Source: Progne subis subis
Taxonomy: Eukaryota > Chordata > Aves > Passeriformes > Hirundinidae
Assembly: GCA_022316685.1 (NCBI GenBank)
Contig: JAKJHU010000334.1
Coordinates: 124,001-188,000 of the forward strand
Direction: 5' to 3'
Length of the DNA: 64,000 nt
In this document: positions 22,322-33,694 of the stretch, piece after piece
Numbering within the stretch: position 1 is the first letter of the stretch
How the letters are laid out: every line of letters starts with the position of its first letter
The notes under the pieces: model-generated
The model's database searches: none
Seen by the model: the letters and a program-made list of their open reading frames with translations, nothing else
Told to the model about the DNA's origin: nothing
Program-made: the position numbers and the translations under genes

Positions 22322-22567
22322 AATTTAGTCACCAAGCAATGGGAAAGACCCTATGACCTAATCGCTATGGGGCGTGGATATGCGTGTGTGCCCACCAACA
22401 CTGGGACACGCTGTCTACCTTCGAAAGTGTGTCCGTCCTGACCTGCGACCACAGAGGCAGAATTCAGCTGATGGGCAAGGTGGAAGCCGTGATCAACTTG
22501 AAAGTCACCAAGTGGATGAATCCTCGAGTGATCACTCTGATGATTCCTCCACAGACAGTGATTGAAT
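22322..22567 (+). pseudogene. ERV-C integrase tail and possible env leader
   Basis: The integrase C-terminal end (GRGYACVPTN) is readable near 22368 and then meets a stop. A short frame beginning MGKVEAVINL near 22471 may be the start of env. Similarity ends near 22567, where ERV-D sequence takes over. The function of this stretch is inferred only from its position. Confidence 0.5.
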
Positions 22568-22599
22568 TTGTATATATTCCCTTTGTAAAATTGTTTTGT

Positions 22600-23660
22600 A
22601 ACATCATTGCCATTCTTTCTTGCAGTGTTGAGAGAAAAAATACCATTGTATAAGTTGATTTTTCAGTGGGATTCATCACAGAAAGACCCATTGTTGATTT
22701 TAGAGTGGAATTTTTTATCTTACAGGTTTCCGAGGATGATCCTCACAAGTCTGGAAATGATAGCTCAGATCATCATCAAAACTAAGACCAGGCTGCAAAC
22801 AATGGCAGGCAAAGATTTTACAACAATTTACCTGCCTTTGAAAAAAGAATATTTTAATTAGGCATTGCAGGAATTAGAGAACTTGCAGATTGCATTGTTA
22901 AATTATTCTAGAGTTTGTACTATTCATTTCCCAAGTCACAGATTGTTGAATGCAAAAATAAGTTTCAGGGAAAGCCAAAAGATGACATCAAGGGAGAGTA
23001 GAAATCAGATATAAAAATAGTACAAGTGTCATCACAAACAGTAAAATTAACAGCAGTGGTCAGAGCTTTTGAGCTGTTTCTGCAACCTTTTGGTTTGATC
23101 ACAAGTGGTGTAGTTGAGAAACTTAGAGATTCACTTTTGAGAAGAGTTGACAATGAAAAATTGTATTCATATTTGCTGTGCATGAGGACATTGTTGCAAA
23201 ACAGAAAACATAAATACTTTATCTCTGATGTGAGGGCACATTCATCCATCCTGGGATTTTTGGCAGAAGACAGTGCACAAGCAGACAAATTGACCATGAC
23301 AATTTCAAGGACTTTACCAAACATTTTTGAACAGGCAAAATTGAATCATGCATTCTTTCATTAGAATGCTCAAGTACTAATGAGAAGTTTTCACATTTCC
23401 AAAAGTCAGGCAAAGGAAATCATTAGTACTTGTCCTGATTGTGAGCATGTGCAGTCTCCTGCATCCATGGGAGCAGTCAATCCAAGAGCAAAACTGAAGG
23501 AAAATCCTTTGGTTCTGATCAGAAACCCAGAAACAGTGCAAATTGAGAAACCATTCAAATTAATAACTTGGGGCAAGGGATTTGCTTGTGTCTTCACAGC
23601 AGTTGGACTGGCAGCAAAGCACGTGAAACCGTACCAAGTCCAGAAAGCAGAGACAGACCC
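22600..23660 (+). pseudogene. pol: ERV-D RT-connection/RNase H/integrase remnant
   Basis: Readable pieces are an RT connection stretch (FQWDSSQKDPLL) at 22607-22861, an RNase H C-terminus and integrase zinc region (QADKLT, NHAFFH, then CPDCEHV) at 23026-23500, and the integrase C-terminal tail (LITWGKGFACVF) near 23570. Frames are broken several times, and the integrase catalytic core between 23500 and 23540 is deleted. Confidence 0.75.
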
Positions 23661-23802
23661 CAAGATCGGAGGAAGAGAAGTGGGCATGCAGACGAGAGCC
23701 GATGTCAAGACAGCAGACATCCCTTCGTTCTACGTGCAAAAGAGACTCTGGGATTTGAGTTTTCCTTGGGGCTTGGGTGGTGTTGCATTTCTAGGAATTC
23801 CC

Positions 23803-24930
23803 ATGGAAAAGAGGGCATTGAAAATGAAAGAACTATTCTTGTGCCTCATTCTCTCCTTAGTTGCCTTGAGCAGTACGGCAGTTCTGCCCATGGCTCAACC
23901 AAAAGAGAATGTTTGGGAAAATCTAGGCAATGCATCAGGTTTAGATACCATCTGCCTGACACACTCAAAGCCAGGGGAAACCTTTTTCAACACGTTTAGT
24001 GGAGTTGCCAGTGAGCGAATGGCCGATTCCAGAAAACATCCCTCCAGTGATTTCAAAGTCCATTGTAAATCCAGTAGACCAATGGGATGTTTGGACGAAA
24101 TTCCTTCCTGTGGCTCCTTTTGAACCCCAGGAACTGGAAATTCTTGGATCAGTCCAAAAGCAATTCTGTGTGAAATTCGGCCTTTCTGGAGTGGCAAAAA
24201 ATAAAGTTATAGACATCACTCCAAACTTCAATTTTTACAGAAATTCATTGTTTTAGTGTAATTACACTAAGATGCTGGAAAAACCATCCATTCATTTCCC
24301 AGTTCAGTTGCTGAAGGGAAACTTTTTCATTTGTAGAGACAAGATTTGGCCCACAATCCCTGCAAATGCCACAGGTAGTCCACGCAGCAGTGGAATGCAT
24401 TCATTGCTAACACCCAACATGGCACTGATGAGAAAACAAAAACATAGAGGGAAAAAATCAGTTCAGAAGCAGCCTTGACACAGTTGGATCAAGTGAGTTG
24501 TTGGCTGAGCAAACATGCCTGAGCCATCTCTCTTGCACTGAGTGACGTGTTGGTAGACATTGACAGTGTAAGATGAGCAAGTCTCAAAAACAAGGCAGCG
24601 ATTAATGATCTATTGCTGACCCACAGGCATGGGTGTGAGGAATTTGAGGGAATGTGCTGCATGAATTTGTCAGATCATTCCAAATCCATTCATGAGAACA
24701 TCAGGCAGTTGCAGGAGAGTGTGAACAAACTTGGAGAGGTGATTGGGTCATGGATGGATGATTTGTTTAATTTGTTTGAACTTTCACCATTGTGGAAGGA
24801 AATTTTGAAGATAGTTACATATATTTTAGTATAGCTTGTAATCCTCATGATTTTGCCGTGTTTGTTTCAAAGTATAAGGCAAACCATGGACAGAATGGCC
24901 AAGGAAGTGGTTTTGGTTCAAACAGGAGGG
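23803..24930 (+). pseudogene. env: ERV-D envelope, broken
   Basis: A hydrophobic leader follows the ATG at 23803 (LFLCLILSLVAL). The surface subunit begins with NVWENLGNASG, a form shared with ERV-E. Frameshifts follow near 23990 and stops near 24256. The transmembrane subunit is readable at 24613-24834 with a CEEFEGMCC disulfide motif (CX6CC), heptad-like repeats and the membrane segment start. A stop at 24832 interrupts the anchor. The CX6CC form and its surroundings are alpharetrovirus-like. The furin site and fusion peptide are not readable. Confidence 0.75.
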
Positions 24931-24935
24931 GGAGA

Positions 24936-25551
24936 TGTTGGAGTCCAGGGCATTCCTTTGGTTGCCCTGGAGGGTCAGGGACCTGGGCAGGGGGCTCTGA
25001 GACCCCAGCCCAGAGCTCAGAGAGACACTGGATTTGATTTCAGTCCATGGGAGAGGCTTCTTGCACTGCAGGAAGCATTGCAGGCCACAAGAGTGTGAAA
25101 GATTGTAGTTTAGTATATCACAGGGTGAGAAAAACAGTGGTTTCGGATTTCTTGTATTGAGGTGAATGGGGACAAGATGGAGAATTTGGGGCGTTGCCTC
25201 CTTCTTCTTCTTTCTTCTTCCCTCACTCCATTTCTGCAGTGACGTTGGCACAAAGTAGTTTGTGAGGATTGGATCAAAGTAAAGATGACATTTTTAGTAA
25301 TAGTGATAGACATTGGTAATAAATAGTAAATATTGAATACGTAGCAATTAGTATAAAAGATAAGGACAGCCCTGGGACGGGGGGAGTCACCAGATGTCCG
25401 AGCCACGGCAAACAACTTGCAGGACACTGAGAAAATTGTAAGATAAGAACTAATAAACACGAAGCATGCAACCTTGAAGACTCCGTCTTTTCCTGCGTTT
25501 GGCTCAGAGCTTTGCAGAGGGCAAAAAAGACTCTAAAACCACCTGAATGCA
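24936..25551 (+). repeat. 3' LTR of ERV-D
   Basis: The 616-bp LTR begins TGTTGGAGTCC right after a polypurine tract (GGAGGGGGAGA) and ends ...GAATGCA. It has a TATAAAAG near 25353 and AATAAA near 25453. A second copy of the same family, a solo LTR, is at 56398-57034. Confidence 0.85.
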
Positions 25552-25989
25552 GGGAATTTAAGCTCCAGCAAGCAGCCCCTCAACAACTGCTGTCCCTGAG
25601 TGGGCACAGCGTCAAGTGGCATCCCTGAGTGGGCTCAGCAACAACTGCTGTCCCTGGGTGCAGAGAAACCACTGGCACCCCAGATGGGACAGCGACAGGA
25701 CAGGACAGAGAACGTGTCCCCAGGCCCCAGGCAGAGCAGAGAACTGGAGGCAGTGATGACAGGTGGGGACAAAGAGAAGCCAAGTCTTGGTGCCCTGGGG
25801 CACAGCAGCCTCTGTGCCACCAAGGGCTGTGAGGAGACACCTTGTCCTGAGGCCCTGGGGCCTCCTGGCACAGCCCCAGCAAGGCTGGGCACTGTCAGCC
25901 CCTTGTGCTGCCCTCAGCATCCCCCTCACATGCCAGTGGCCTCAAGGATGTGCTGGAAGGAGTCCCTGGGGAGCCTTGGTCAGCAATGG

Positions 25990-26880
25990 CCCTGGGGGGC
26001 TCCTGAATGCTCCCAGGGACTGCAGATTTTTCAAAGGACTTTGGGGTTTACTTTTGCCTGGGATTCTCTGAGAGATTTATGCAATCATGGCCCCAATTAC
26101 CTGCTTTAATTAGTCCCTTGGGAAGCCTTCTCATTAACAACACTCAGTGGGCTCATTAATGCTTCAAGGTACTTCAGTTGTTTTAAGGTACTTGGTGTTT
26201 CCCTTTAAAAACTGACTCTGTTAGAAGTTTATGCAATCATGTCCCCAATTATCTACTTTAATAAGTCCCTTGGGATTCTTAGTCCCTAAAAACACTCAGA
26301 GGGGCTCCTTAATACTTCAGGATACTCAAGGTTTATTAAGGAACTTTTTTGACACTGAGTTTTAGAGGTTTTTGCAATCCTGGCCTCCAATTATCTGCTT
26401 TAATTAGTCCCTTGAGATTCTTAGCCAGTGACAACACTCAGTGGGGCTCATTAATACTTCAAGGTACTCAGGGGTAATTTAAGTTCTTCTTTGTGCCACT
26501 GACTCTCTGACAAGTCTGTGCAATCATGGCCTCTGATTCTCTCCTCCTAAGCGTCCCTTGAGAGCTTTGCACTGACATTCAGTGGGGCTCATTAATACTT
26601 TGAGATACTCAAGGTGTTTAAGGTACTTTGGAATTTCCTTCCCATACTGAGTCTCTGAGAGGCTTTTGAGCAATTCTGGCCTCCCATTCTCTCTGCCAAG
26701 GACTCCATGAGGAGCCTGAGTTGAGGATGTACCTCTGTGGGAGCCATTGATTCATTGAGACATTTTGGGTTTTTCCTCTGACTTTGATTTCTGGAAAGGT
26801 TTGTGCAATCTCCTCTCAGGCCCGGACGTTCCAGGGCTCAGTACCAAATGCATCACGGGGCTTGTTAGGAGAAAGCAAGT
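25990..26880 (+). repeat. ~145-bp tandem array, six units
   Basis: The 'GCAATCATGGCC' phrase recurs near 26079, 26232, 26375, 26520, 26670 and 26807, spacings of 137-153 bp. Each unit also holds 'TTAATTAGTCCCTTG' and 'GGGGCTCATTAATACTTC' type phrases. It is the inverted counterpart of 9640-10560. Confidence 0.8.
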
Positions 26881-27544
26881 TCTGAAAAACCATGGCTGTG
26901 CCTTGATTTCCCTCTGGTCAGGTGCAGTTCATTAGGAAGTTTTCCTGCTGCAGTTATGGAGAAATATTTCAAAGAGCTTCTAAGAAACACATATCCCTAT
27001 TTTAAAGGGTGTATTTCAATACTGTTCTCATTACACAAGAGGTGATTGCAGCATTCTGTGGTTGATACTGTACCAGGGTCTCCCAAGGAGGTCTGGCCTG
27101 CTCAGAGAAGCTGTGCTTTGGGATCTGACCCAGTGTGGACAACCTTGCTCCACATTCCCCAACCCCATCCTCTCACTCACCTGGGACCTGCTTTCCTAGG
27201 AGACATGGTTGCACATTAAGCAAAGAGGGATTTTCTTCTTTTATTTTTGAAGCAATCTAAAACTCCTGACTTTCCCCAGTGAAAACAGAAACCCTCCTCA
27301 AGTGTGGGCCAAGCCCAAGGTGCCACCAAGAGCCCTGCAGCCCTGCCCTGGGCCAGGAGTGAGGGTGGATCATCATCCCAACCTGCCCTGGGCCATTGCA
27401 AGGGGCTGTGGCCATGGACACTGCACTGAGCCCACTGCTGGCTTTGGATCCCTCATCCCTTCAAGTTCCCTTGGAAAGCACCCCAAGGACCCATTTCTGC
27501 AGCCAGGTTCCGTGGCCAGGGGGGATGTGGGGGGCTGCAGGAGG

Positions 27545-27640
27545 TCAATGCCCCATCCCTGGAAACATTCAAGTCCAGCTGGGACAGGGCTCTGAACAAC
27601 CTGATCTGGTGAAAGATGTCCCTGCTCATGCCAGGCCTGG
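27545..27640 (+). mobile_element. CR1 LINE 3'-region fragment
   Basis: This is the forward-orientation counterpart of the piece at 8925-9015, copied as part of the duplicated block. Confidence 0.7.
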
Positions 27641-27732
27641 ACAAGAGGCCTGAGTGAGGCCTGAACAGCAGGCCCTGAGCCAAAGGAGACCTCTGCATCA
27701 ACCTTCAACCAAAGGTTATCTTTGTATCTGCT

Positions 27733-28400
27733 TGTTGAGGGTTAAGTTCTCCTGTAGAATTTTTCCCCCCCCATGACTTGCTAGGAGACTTTAAGTACTA
27801 ATAGTTAAGGGGTGCTTAACCTGACAAAGGAAGTTGATCACTTGATTTTGGGGGAGGGAGGAGGCTCCCGGGAGCAGAGGGTGAAGGATTCACTGCTCTC
27901 AGTTTTCCTGGGGAGGACGGTCGGGCTATCGAATAGCTGCCTGGAGTCCACAGCTAACGGAGGAGTCTGGTCCTGGGAATTCTACCATCTGTTGGAGCGC
28001 CCAGGAATTCGGAGTTTCTTCGCTGCCCTGCTGGATTTTGGGTCAGCCTGGGTCCAGCCGCTGCGGGTTCTCCGGCACTTCATCTGCCAGGACACCCCCC
28101 TGCCTGCCGAGGACAGTCCACCGCTTCCAGCCATCAGCACCGGAGTTTCCACTGTTCGTCCTCGGGGTTCTTAGTTCTGGTTTTTTTTTACTATTATTAT
28201 AATTGCTGTTGTTTTTCTGTTTGTCCTGTTATATTTACTAGTAAAGGACTGTTATTTTTTTTTCCCATAGCTCTGACTGAAAAGTGTTTTTTTAAATCTT
28301 CCAAATTATAATAACACGGAGGGAAGGATTTGAATTCCTCATTTCCTGGAGAGGCCTGCCTCTCCTTAGCAGACACCTGTCTTTTCAAACTAAGAAAGAA
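27733..28400 (+). repeat. 5' LTR-like segment of ERV-B
   Basis: It begins TGTTGAGGG and ends three bases before the primer-binding site, about 668 bp. The expected terminal CA is not clear (…CTAAGAAAGA). It has no visible similarity to the 3' LTR of the same provirus. A pyrimidine-rich stretch with TTTTTTT runs occurs near 28180 and 28250. Confidence 0.65.
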
Positions 28401-28402
28401 TT

Positions 28403-28420
28403 TGGCGCCCAACGTGGGGC
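28403..28420 (+). other. Primer-binding site of ERV-B
   Basis: TGGCGCCCAACGTGGGGC is the form complementary to the 3' end of tRNA-Lys1,2, as used by betaretroviruses such as the Mason-Pfizer type. Confidence 0.85.
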
Positions 28421-28429
28421 ACGAGGGCA

Positions 28430-30357
28430 TTGAGAGAAAAAGGAATAACAGTTCTTAAGTGCCTAGATTGTTTTGTACTGGATATCATGTGGTCTGGTTT
28501 AACCTGGTTTGGGTGGCATGTGGGTATGGCCATATTCCTCCCATTTGCAGGCTCTTTTCTAAACATGGGCCCTGTAACTAAGGTTGCTGTGGCTGTCATC
28601 CAGTTTGCTATATGGGTTAACGAAGTGAAGAAATCGTGGATTTTTAATTTCCTCTGGAAAGCAGGCACATGGATTCAGGGCTATCATACACTAACTGTGT
28701 GTTTCTGGGGTTACTTTAACAACAGTACCTACTGTGAAGAAATGACACAGGGGAAATTTTTTCACAACTCTTCACCCAGCTCTTTGGGCCTACCCCACCA
28801 GTCTTTGAAGGGTTCAAATCTCTGAATGTTAATGACATCATACAGTGGCTGGTGTTGCTGGTATGCCTGTTCTGTTTAGCATTTAGAGATAAAGGGAGAC
28901 TGACCTGGATAACCACCCTGATACCTCCCCTAGAGAATAAGGATACTGCCCCACAGCCTGACCCCATCCCAAAGCTTGACCCGGTCCCACAGCCTGACCC
29001 CATCCCAAAGCTTGACCCGGCCCCACAGCCTGACCCTGCCCCACAGCCTGCCTCAGGAATAAACCACCCAGATTTGGTGAAGGAGATAGGTGAGATGCTG
29101 AGGGAGTACCTTGCCCCTGTAGTAGCCTCATCAGCCCCAGCTGCTGGGAAACCCTCCCCCTGCCCCGACAAAGGAGAGTCTGATGGTGCAGCAGCGGAAC
29201 CCACAGACGTTACAACCGTCCAGGTTCCAGCTGAACCACAGGGGCACCCCAGCCAGCAGCAGTGGCCCCTGTGGAAACAAAGAAGTATAAGGTGAAAATC
29301 AGAGCACCCAGGCAACAAGGATAAGAAAGGAGGGCCCTCACAACCTGCAGGGGAGTCAGAGGTTGAGATCATCACCGAGTCCCTGACATATGAAAGTCTC
29401 CGTAATCTGCAAAAAGATCTTGCACGACGGGGACGTGAGGCTTATACAGCCTGGTTAGTTCGGGTCTGGGACCTTATAGGTACAGGCGTGCAGCTAGATA
29501 GTAGTGAGGCAAGGAATTTGGGACCCTTGACCCAGGACTCAGGTGTGAATCAGGTATTCGTAAGGGAGCCAGGGCCCCTTTCCCTTTGGGAGCAGCTTTT
29601 AATGAGTGTATGGGAGAGGTTTGTCCACAGAGACAGAATGCAGGAGCACCATCACAGAATGCGCTGGAAGACCCTTGAGGAAGGGATCCAACAGCTGAGA
29701 GAAGTGGCGGTATTGGAGGTACTCTTTGGGAGGGGTGGACAGCATGATAATGACCCCGACAAAGTCAGGTGCACAGGGCAAATGCTGTGGAACCTGGCAA
29801 CTCTAGGACCATCTCAATATGCCACATTCATTGCAACAATTAATGCCGATAACAACCGAGAGACAGTGGGTTCTGTGGCCAACAAGCTTAGAAATTATGA
29901 GAGCATGATCTGTGGCCCAATGCAGGCTCAGGTCTCTGCCATGGCTAAGGAACTCAGAGAGAAGATGGAGGAGGTGACAGAGGAGATAAGGGAGGTGAGG
30001 GAGGAGATGAGGAGGAACAGTTCCTGTGTGGCACCGGTGCGAGTTACAGGCCCCAGAATCAGAGCTCAACGGCCCCCAGCTAGAGAGAGAGGGTACACCC
30101 CACGAGCTGACCTGTGGTTCTTTCTGAGTGACCATGGGGAAGACATGGGAAGGTGGCATGGGAAACCCACTTCTGCCCTGGCAGCACGGGTGCGTGAGCT
30201 CAAAGAGAGAAACACTAACCGAGGGGGTTCCACTAAGATGAAGGTAGCCTCAACCTCACATGACCAAGCTGCCAGGTATTATAGAAGTGAGGATATGTCA
30301 GATCCCTGTGAAGGAACCTCTACCATGTATGCCCAGGAAGGGAGTAATGACCAGTGC
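28430..30357 (+). pseudogene. gag: ERV-B gag, frameshift and nonsense codon
   Basis: An N-terminal part with several hydrophobic segments is open at 28430-28825. A frameshift near 28750 in a T-run moves it to a second frame, where another membrane-like segment (LVLLVCLFCLAF) follows. A 36-bp repeat encodes PDPIPKLDP units at 28950-29045. An in-frame TGA at 29293-29295 interrupts the linker. The capsid-like part then runs from about 29380 (LRNLQKDLARRGRE, WLVRVWDL) to the UAG at 30358. The Glu-rich coiled-coil-like segment lies near 29950-30015. The architecture matches ERV-A gag at low identity. Confidence 0.75.
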
Positions 30358-30378
30358 TAGAGGGGCCCTGCCTCTAGC
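30356..30378 (+). promoter_or_regulatory. Hairpin on the gag UAG stop (readthrough candidate)
   Basis: The gag stop and pol are in the same frame. GCTAGAGG and CCTCTAGC form a perfect 8-bp stem around a 7-base loop, with the UAG inside the 5' arm. ERV-A keeps the same sequence apart from one change in the stem base region. Termination suppression at UAG is the gag-pol strategy of gammaretroviruses. Its use here is inference from frame and structure. Confidence 0.55.
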
Positions 30379-33300
30379 CAGGGAGAGGCACGGGAAAACC
30401 GGGTCTATTGGACGGTGTGGATTCGATGGCCTGGCACATCAGAGCCACAGAAATACGAAGCTTTAGTTGATACTGGTTCGCAGTGTACACTGATACCATC
30501 GGAATATGTGGGGACAGAACCTATTTCCATTGCCGGGGTGACGGGGGGATCACAGGAATTGACTCTGTTAGAAGCTGAGGTGAGCCTGACCGGGAAGGAG
30601 TGGCAGAAACATCCAATTGTGACTGGCTCAGGGGCCCCGTGTATTTTGGGCATAGACTTCCTCCGGAATGGCTATTACAAAGACTCTAAAGGACTCAGGT
30701 GGGCTTTTGGAATAGCAGCTGTGGAGGCAGAGGGCATTAAGAAATTGAATAGCTTGCCTGGACTGTCGGAGAACCCATCTGCAGTAGGACTCCTAAAGGT
30801 AGAAGAGCAACGAGTTCCAGTTGCCACCTCGACGGTGCACCGCCGACAGTACCGGACAAATCGAGATGCCGTGATCCCCATCCACAAGATGATCCGTGAG
30901 CTGGAGAGCCAAGGGGTGGTCAGCAAAACCCACTCACCCTTCAACAGCCCCATCTGGCCTGTGCGCAAGTCTGACGGAGAATGGAGATTGACTGTGGACT
31001 ACCGTGCCTTGAACGAAATGACTCCACCATTGAGCGCTGCTGTGCCGGACATGCTGGAACTCCAGTATGAGCTGGAGTCCAAGGCAGCAAAATGGTACGC
31101 CACCATTGACATTGCTAACGCATTTTTCTCCATTCCTCTGGCTGCAGAATGCAGGCCTCAGTTTGCTTTCACCTGGAGGGGCGTGCAGCACACCTGGAAC
31201 CGATTGCCCCAGGGGTGGAAACACAGCCCCACCATCTGCCATGGACTGATCCAGGCTGCACTGGAAAAGGGTGAGGCTCCGGAGCACCTACAGTATATCG
31301 ATGACATCATTGTGTGGGGGAACACGGCAATGGAAGTGTTTGAGAAAGGAGAGAAGATCATCCAAATTCTCCTGAAAGCTGGTTTTGCCATCAAGCAGAG
31401 CAAGGTCAAGGGACCTGCCCGAGAGATCCAGTTCCTGGGAGTAAAGTGGCAAGATGGACGGCGGCAGATTCCCACTGAGGTCATCAATAAGATCACCGCA
31501 ATGTCTCCACCGACCAGCAAGAAGGAAACACAAGCTTTCCTAGGCGCCATAGGTTTCTGGAGGATGCACATTCCTGAGTACAGCCAGATTGTGAGCCCTC
31601 TCTACCTGGTCACCCGCAAGAAGAACGATTTCCACTGGGGCCCTGAACAGCAACAAGCCTTTGCCCAGATCAAGCAGGAGATCGCTCATGCAGTGGCCCT
31701 TGGCCTAGTCAGGACAGGACCAGATGTGAAGAACATGCTCTACTCAGCAGCCGGGAACAATGGCCTGTCCTGGAGCCTTTGGCAGAAAGTGCCCGGGGAG
31801 ACTCGGGGCCAACCACTGGGATTCTGGAGCCGAAGCTACAGAGGGTCCGAAGCCAACTACACTCCAACAGAGAAGGAAATCTTGGCCACCTATGAAGGAG
31901 TTCAAGCTGCCTCAGAGGTGATTGGCACAGAAGCACAACTCCTGCTGGCACCTCGACTACCGGTGCTGGGGTGGATGTTTAAAGGAAAGGTTCCCTCCAC
32001 CCATCACGCCACTGACGCCACATGGAGCAAATGGATTGCCCTCATCACTCAGCGCGCCCGCATTGGAAACCCAAATCACCCTGGGATTCTGGAAATAATT
32101 ACAAACTGGCCGGAAGGTGAAAACTTTGGTCTCATGGATGAAGAGGAGCAGGAACAAGTGACACGTGCTGAAGAAGCTCCACCATACAACCAACTGCCAG
32201 CAGAAGAAACTTGCTACGCTCTTTTCACTGACAGTTCCTGCCGCATCGTAGGGATGAAACGAAAGTGGAAAGCAGCCGTATGGAGCCCCACACGACAGGT
32301 TGCAGAAGCCACTGAGGGAGAAGGTGGGTCAAGCCAACTTGCTGAACTCAAAGCTGTTCAACTGGCCCTGGACATTGCTGAAAGAGAGAAGTGGCCAAAG
32401 CTCTACCTCTACAATGATTCATGGATGGAGGCCAATGCTCTCTGGGGTTGGCTGGACAGGTGGAAAAAGGCCAATTGGCAGCGTAGGGGAAAGCCAATCT
32501 GGGCTGCAGATGAGTGGAAGGACATTGCCACTCGGGTAGAGAAGCTACCTGTCAAAGTCCGTCATGTAGATGCCCATGTCCCCAAGAGTCGGGCTAATGA
32601 GGAGCACCGAAACAACGAGCAGGTAAATCAAGCTGCAAAGATAGAGGTGTCAAAGATAGACTTAGATTGGGAACACAAGGGAGAGTTGTTCTTAGCTCGA
32701 TGGGCCCATGATGCCTCAGGTCACCAGGGCAGAGATGCCACCTATAAGTGAGCACGAGACCGAGGAGTGGATCTAACCATGGACAGTATTTCTCAAGTTA
32801 TCCATGACTGTGAGACGTGTGCTGCCATCAAGCAGGCCAAGCGAGTGAAGCCCCTATGGTATGGCGGGCGATGGTCCAAGTATAAGTATGGGGAAGCCTG
32901 GCAGATTGACTGCATCACCCTTCCCCAAACCCGCCAAGGCAAACGCTATGTGCTGACCGTGGTGGAAGCCACAACTGGATGGTTGGAGACCTACCCTGTG
33001 CCTCACGCTACTGCCCGGAACACCATTCTAGGCCTTGAAAAGCAAGTTCTTTGGAGGCATGGTACCCCTGAGAGGATTGAGTCAGACAATAGAACTCATT
33101 TCAAGAACAGCCTCATCAACAACTGGGCTAGGGAACATGGCATTGAGTGGGTGTACCATATCCCCTATCATGCACCAGCTTCAGGGAAAGTAGAAAGATA
33201 CAATGGACTGCTAAAAACCACCCTGAAAGCACTGGGTGGGGGATCATTCAAAAATTGGGAGCAGCATCTAGCAAAGGCCACCTGGTTAGTTAACACCCGA

Positions 33301-33542
33301 GGTTCCACCAACCGAGCAAGCCCTGCCCAATCTGCGCCCTACATACAGTAGATGGAGAGAAAGTCCCAGTAGTACATGTAAGAGGTTTGTTAGGGAAGAC
33401 AGTTTGGATCAATTCTACTTCAAGTACAGAGGATTCCATCTGTGGGATTGTCTTTGCTCAGGGACCAGGCTGCACATGGTGGGTAATGCAGAAAGATGGA
33501 ACCACACGATGTGTACCTCAGGGAGATCTGATTGTTGGGTGA
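30361..33542 (+). pseudogene. pol: ERV-B protease-RT-RNase H-integrase
   Basis: The frame is continuous with gag after the UAG and open to 32748. The protease has LVDTGSQCTL and GIDFLRNGYY. RT has LPQGW and QYIDDIIVWG. RNase H has LFTDSS and LAELKA, but the third acidic site reads YNDSW where ERV-A has YTDSW. An in-frame TGA (32749-32751) sits at a likely Trp codon. Integrase continues in the same frame, 32767-33351, with all three acids (WQIDCIT, ESDNRTHF, GKVERYNG). A small indel near 33340 shifts the C-terminal domain, which is readable to a stop at 33540. It is close to full length. Confidence 0.85.
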
Positions 33543-33678
33543 GAACCGTGTGTAATTATCGCTGTGTGCTGAATGGTACTGCCACTGTATGTAGCTGTAT
33601 ATTGCATATTGTTTTTTATATAGATGTATGTGTGTGTAGAGCTAGAGTATGTATTAGTTTTAGTAAATTGACAATATG

Positions 33679-33694
33679 GGGATAAGGGGTGGAA
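33679..33694 (+). other. Polypurine tract of ERV-B
   Basis: GGGGATAAGGGGTGGAA-type purine run directly before the 3' LTR start, the expected plus-strand primer site. Confidence 0.7.

Larger units (their letters stand above)
17502..22567 (+). mobile_element. ERV-C: ERVK-type provirus, 3'-truncated
   Basis: The order is a short LTR, primer-binding site, gag N-terminus, dUTPase remnant, protease, RT, RNase H, integrase and perhaps the first codons of env, then an abrupt join to ERV-D. RT carries HYMDDI, and the dUTPase-protease order is that of betaretrovirus-like ERVK. No matching 3' LTR is in the window: the next plus-strand LTR (24936-25551) is unrelated in sequence and length. Confidence 0.8.
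22600..25551 (+). mobile_element. ERV-D: 5'-truncated ERVK with alpharetrovirus-type env
   Basis: The element begins inside the RT connection domain, continues through RNase H and integrase pieces, then env surface and transmembrane parts, a polypurine tract and a 3' LTR. It is a relative of ERV-E (37773-41638) but lacks the cystatin-like ORF. It abuts the truncated end of ERV-C, so the 17.5-25.5 kb span is a composite. Confidence 0.8.
25690..27720 (+). repeat. Inverted copy of the 8830-10810 block
   Basis: The block is the reverse complement of 8830-10810 with small gaps. It starts just past the ERV-D LTR and ends at the ERV-B 5' LTR, so ERV insertions abut both of its edges. Confidence 0.85.
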
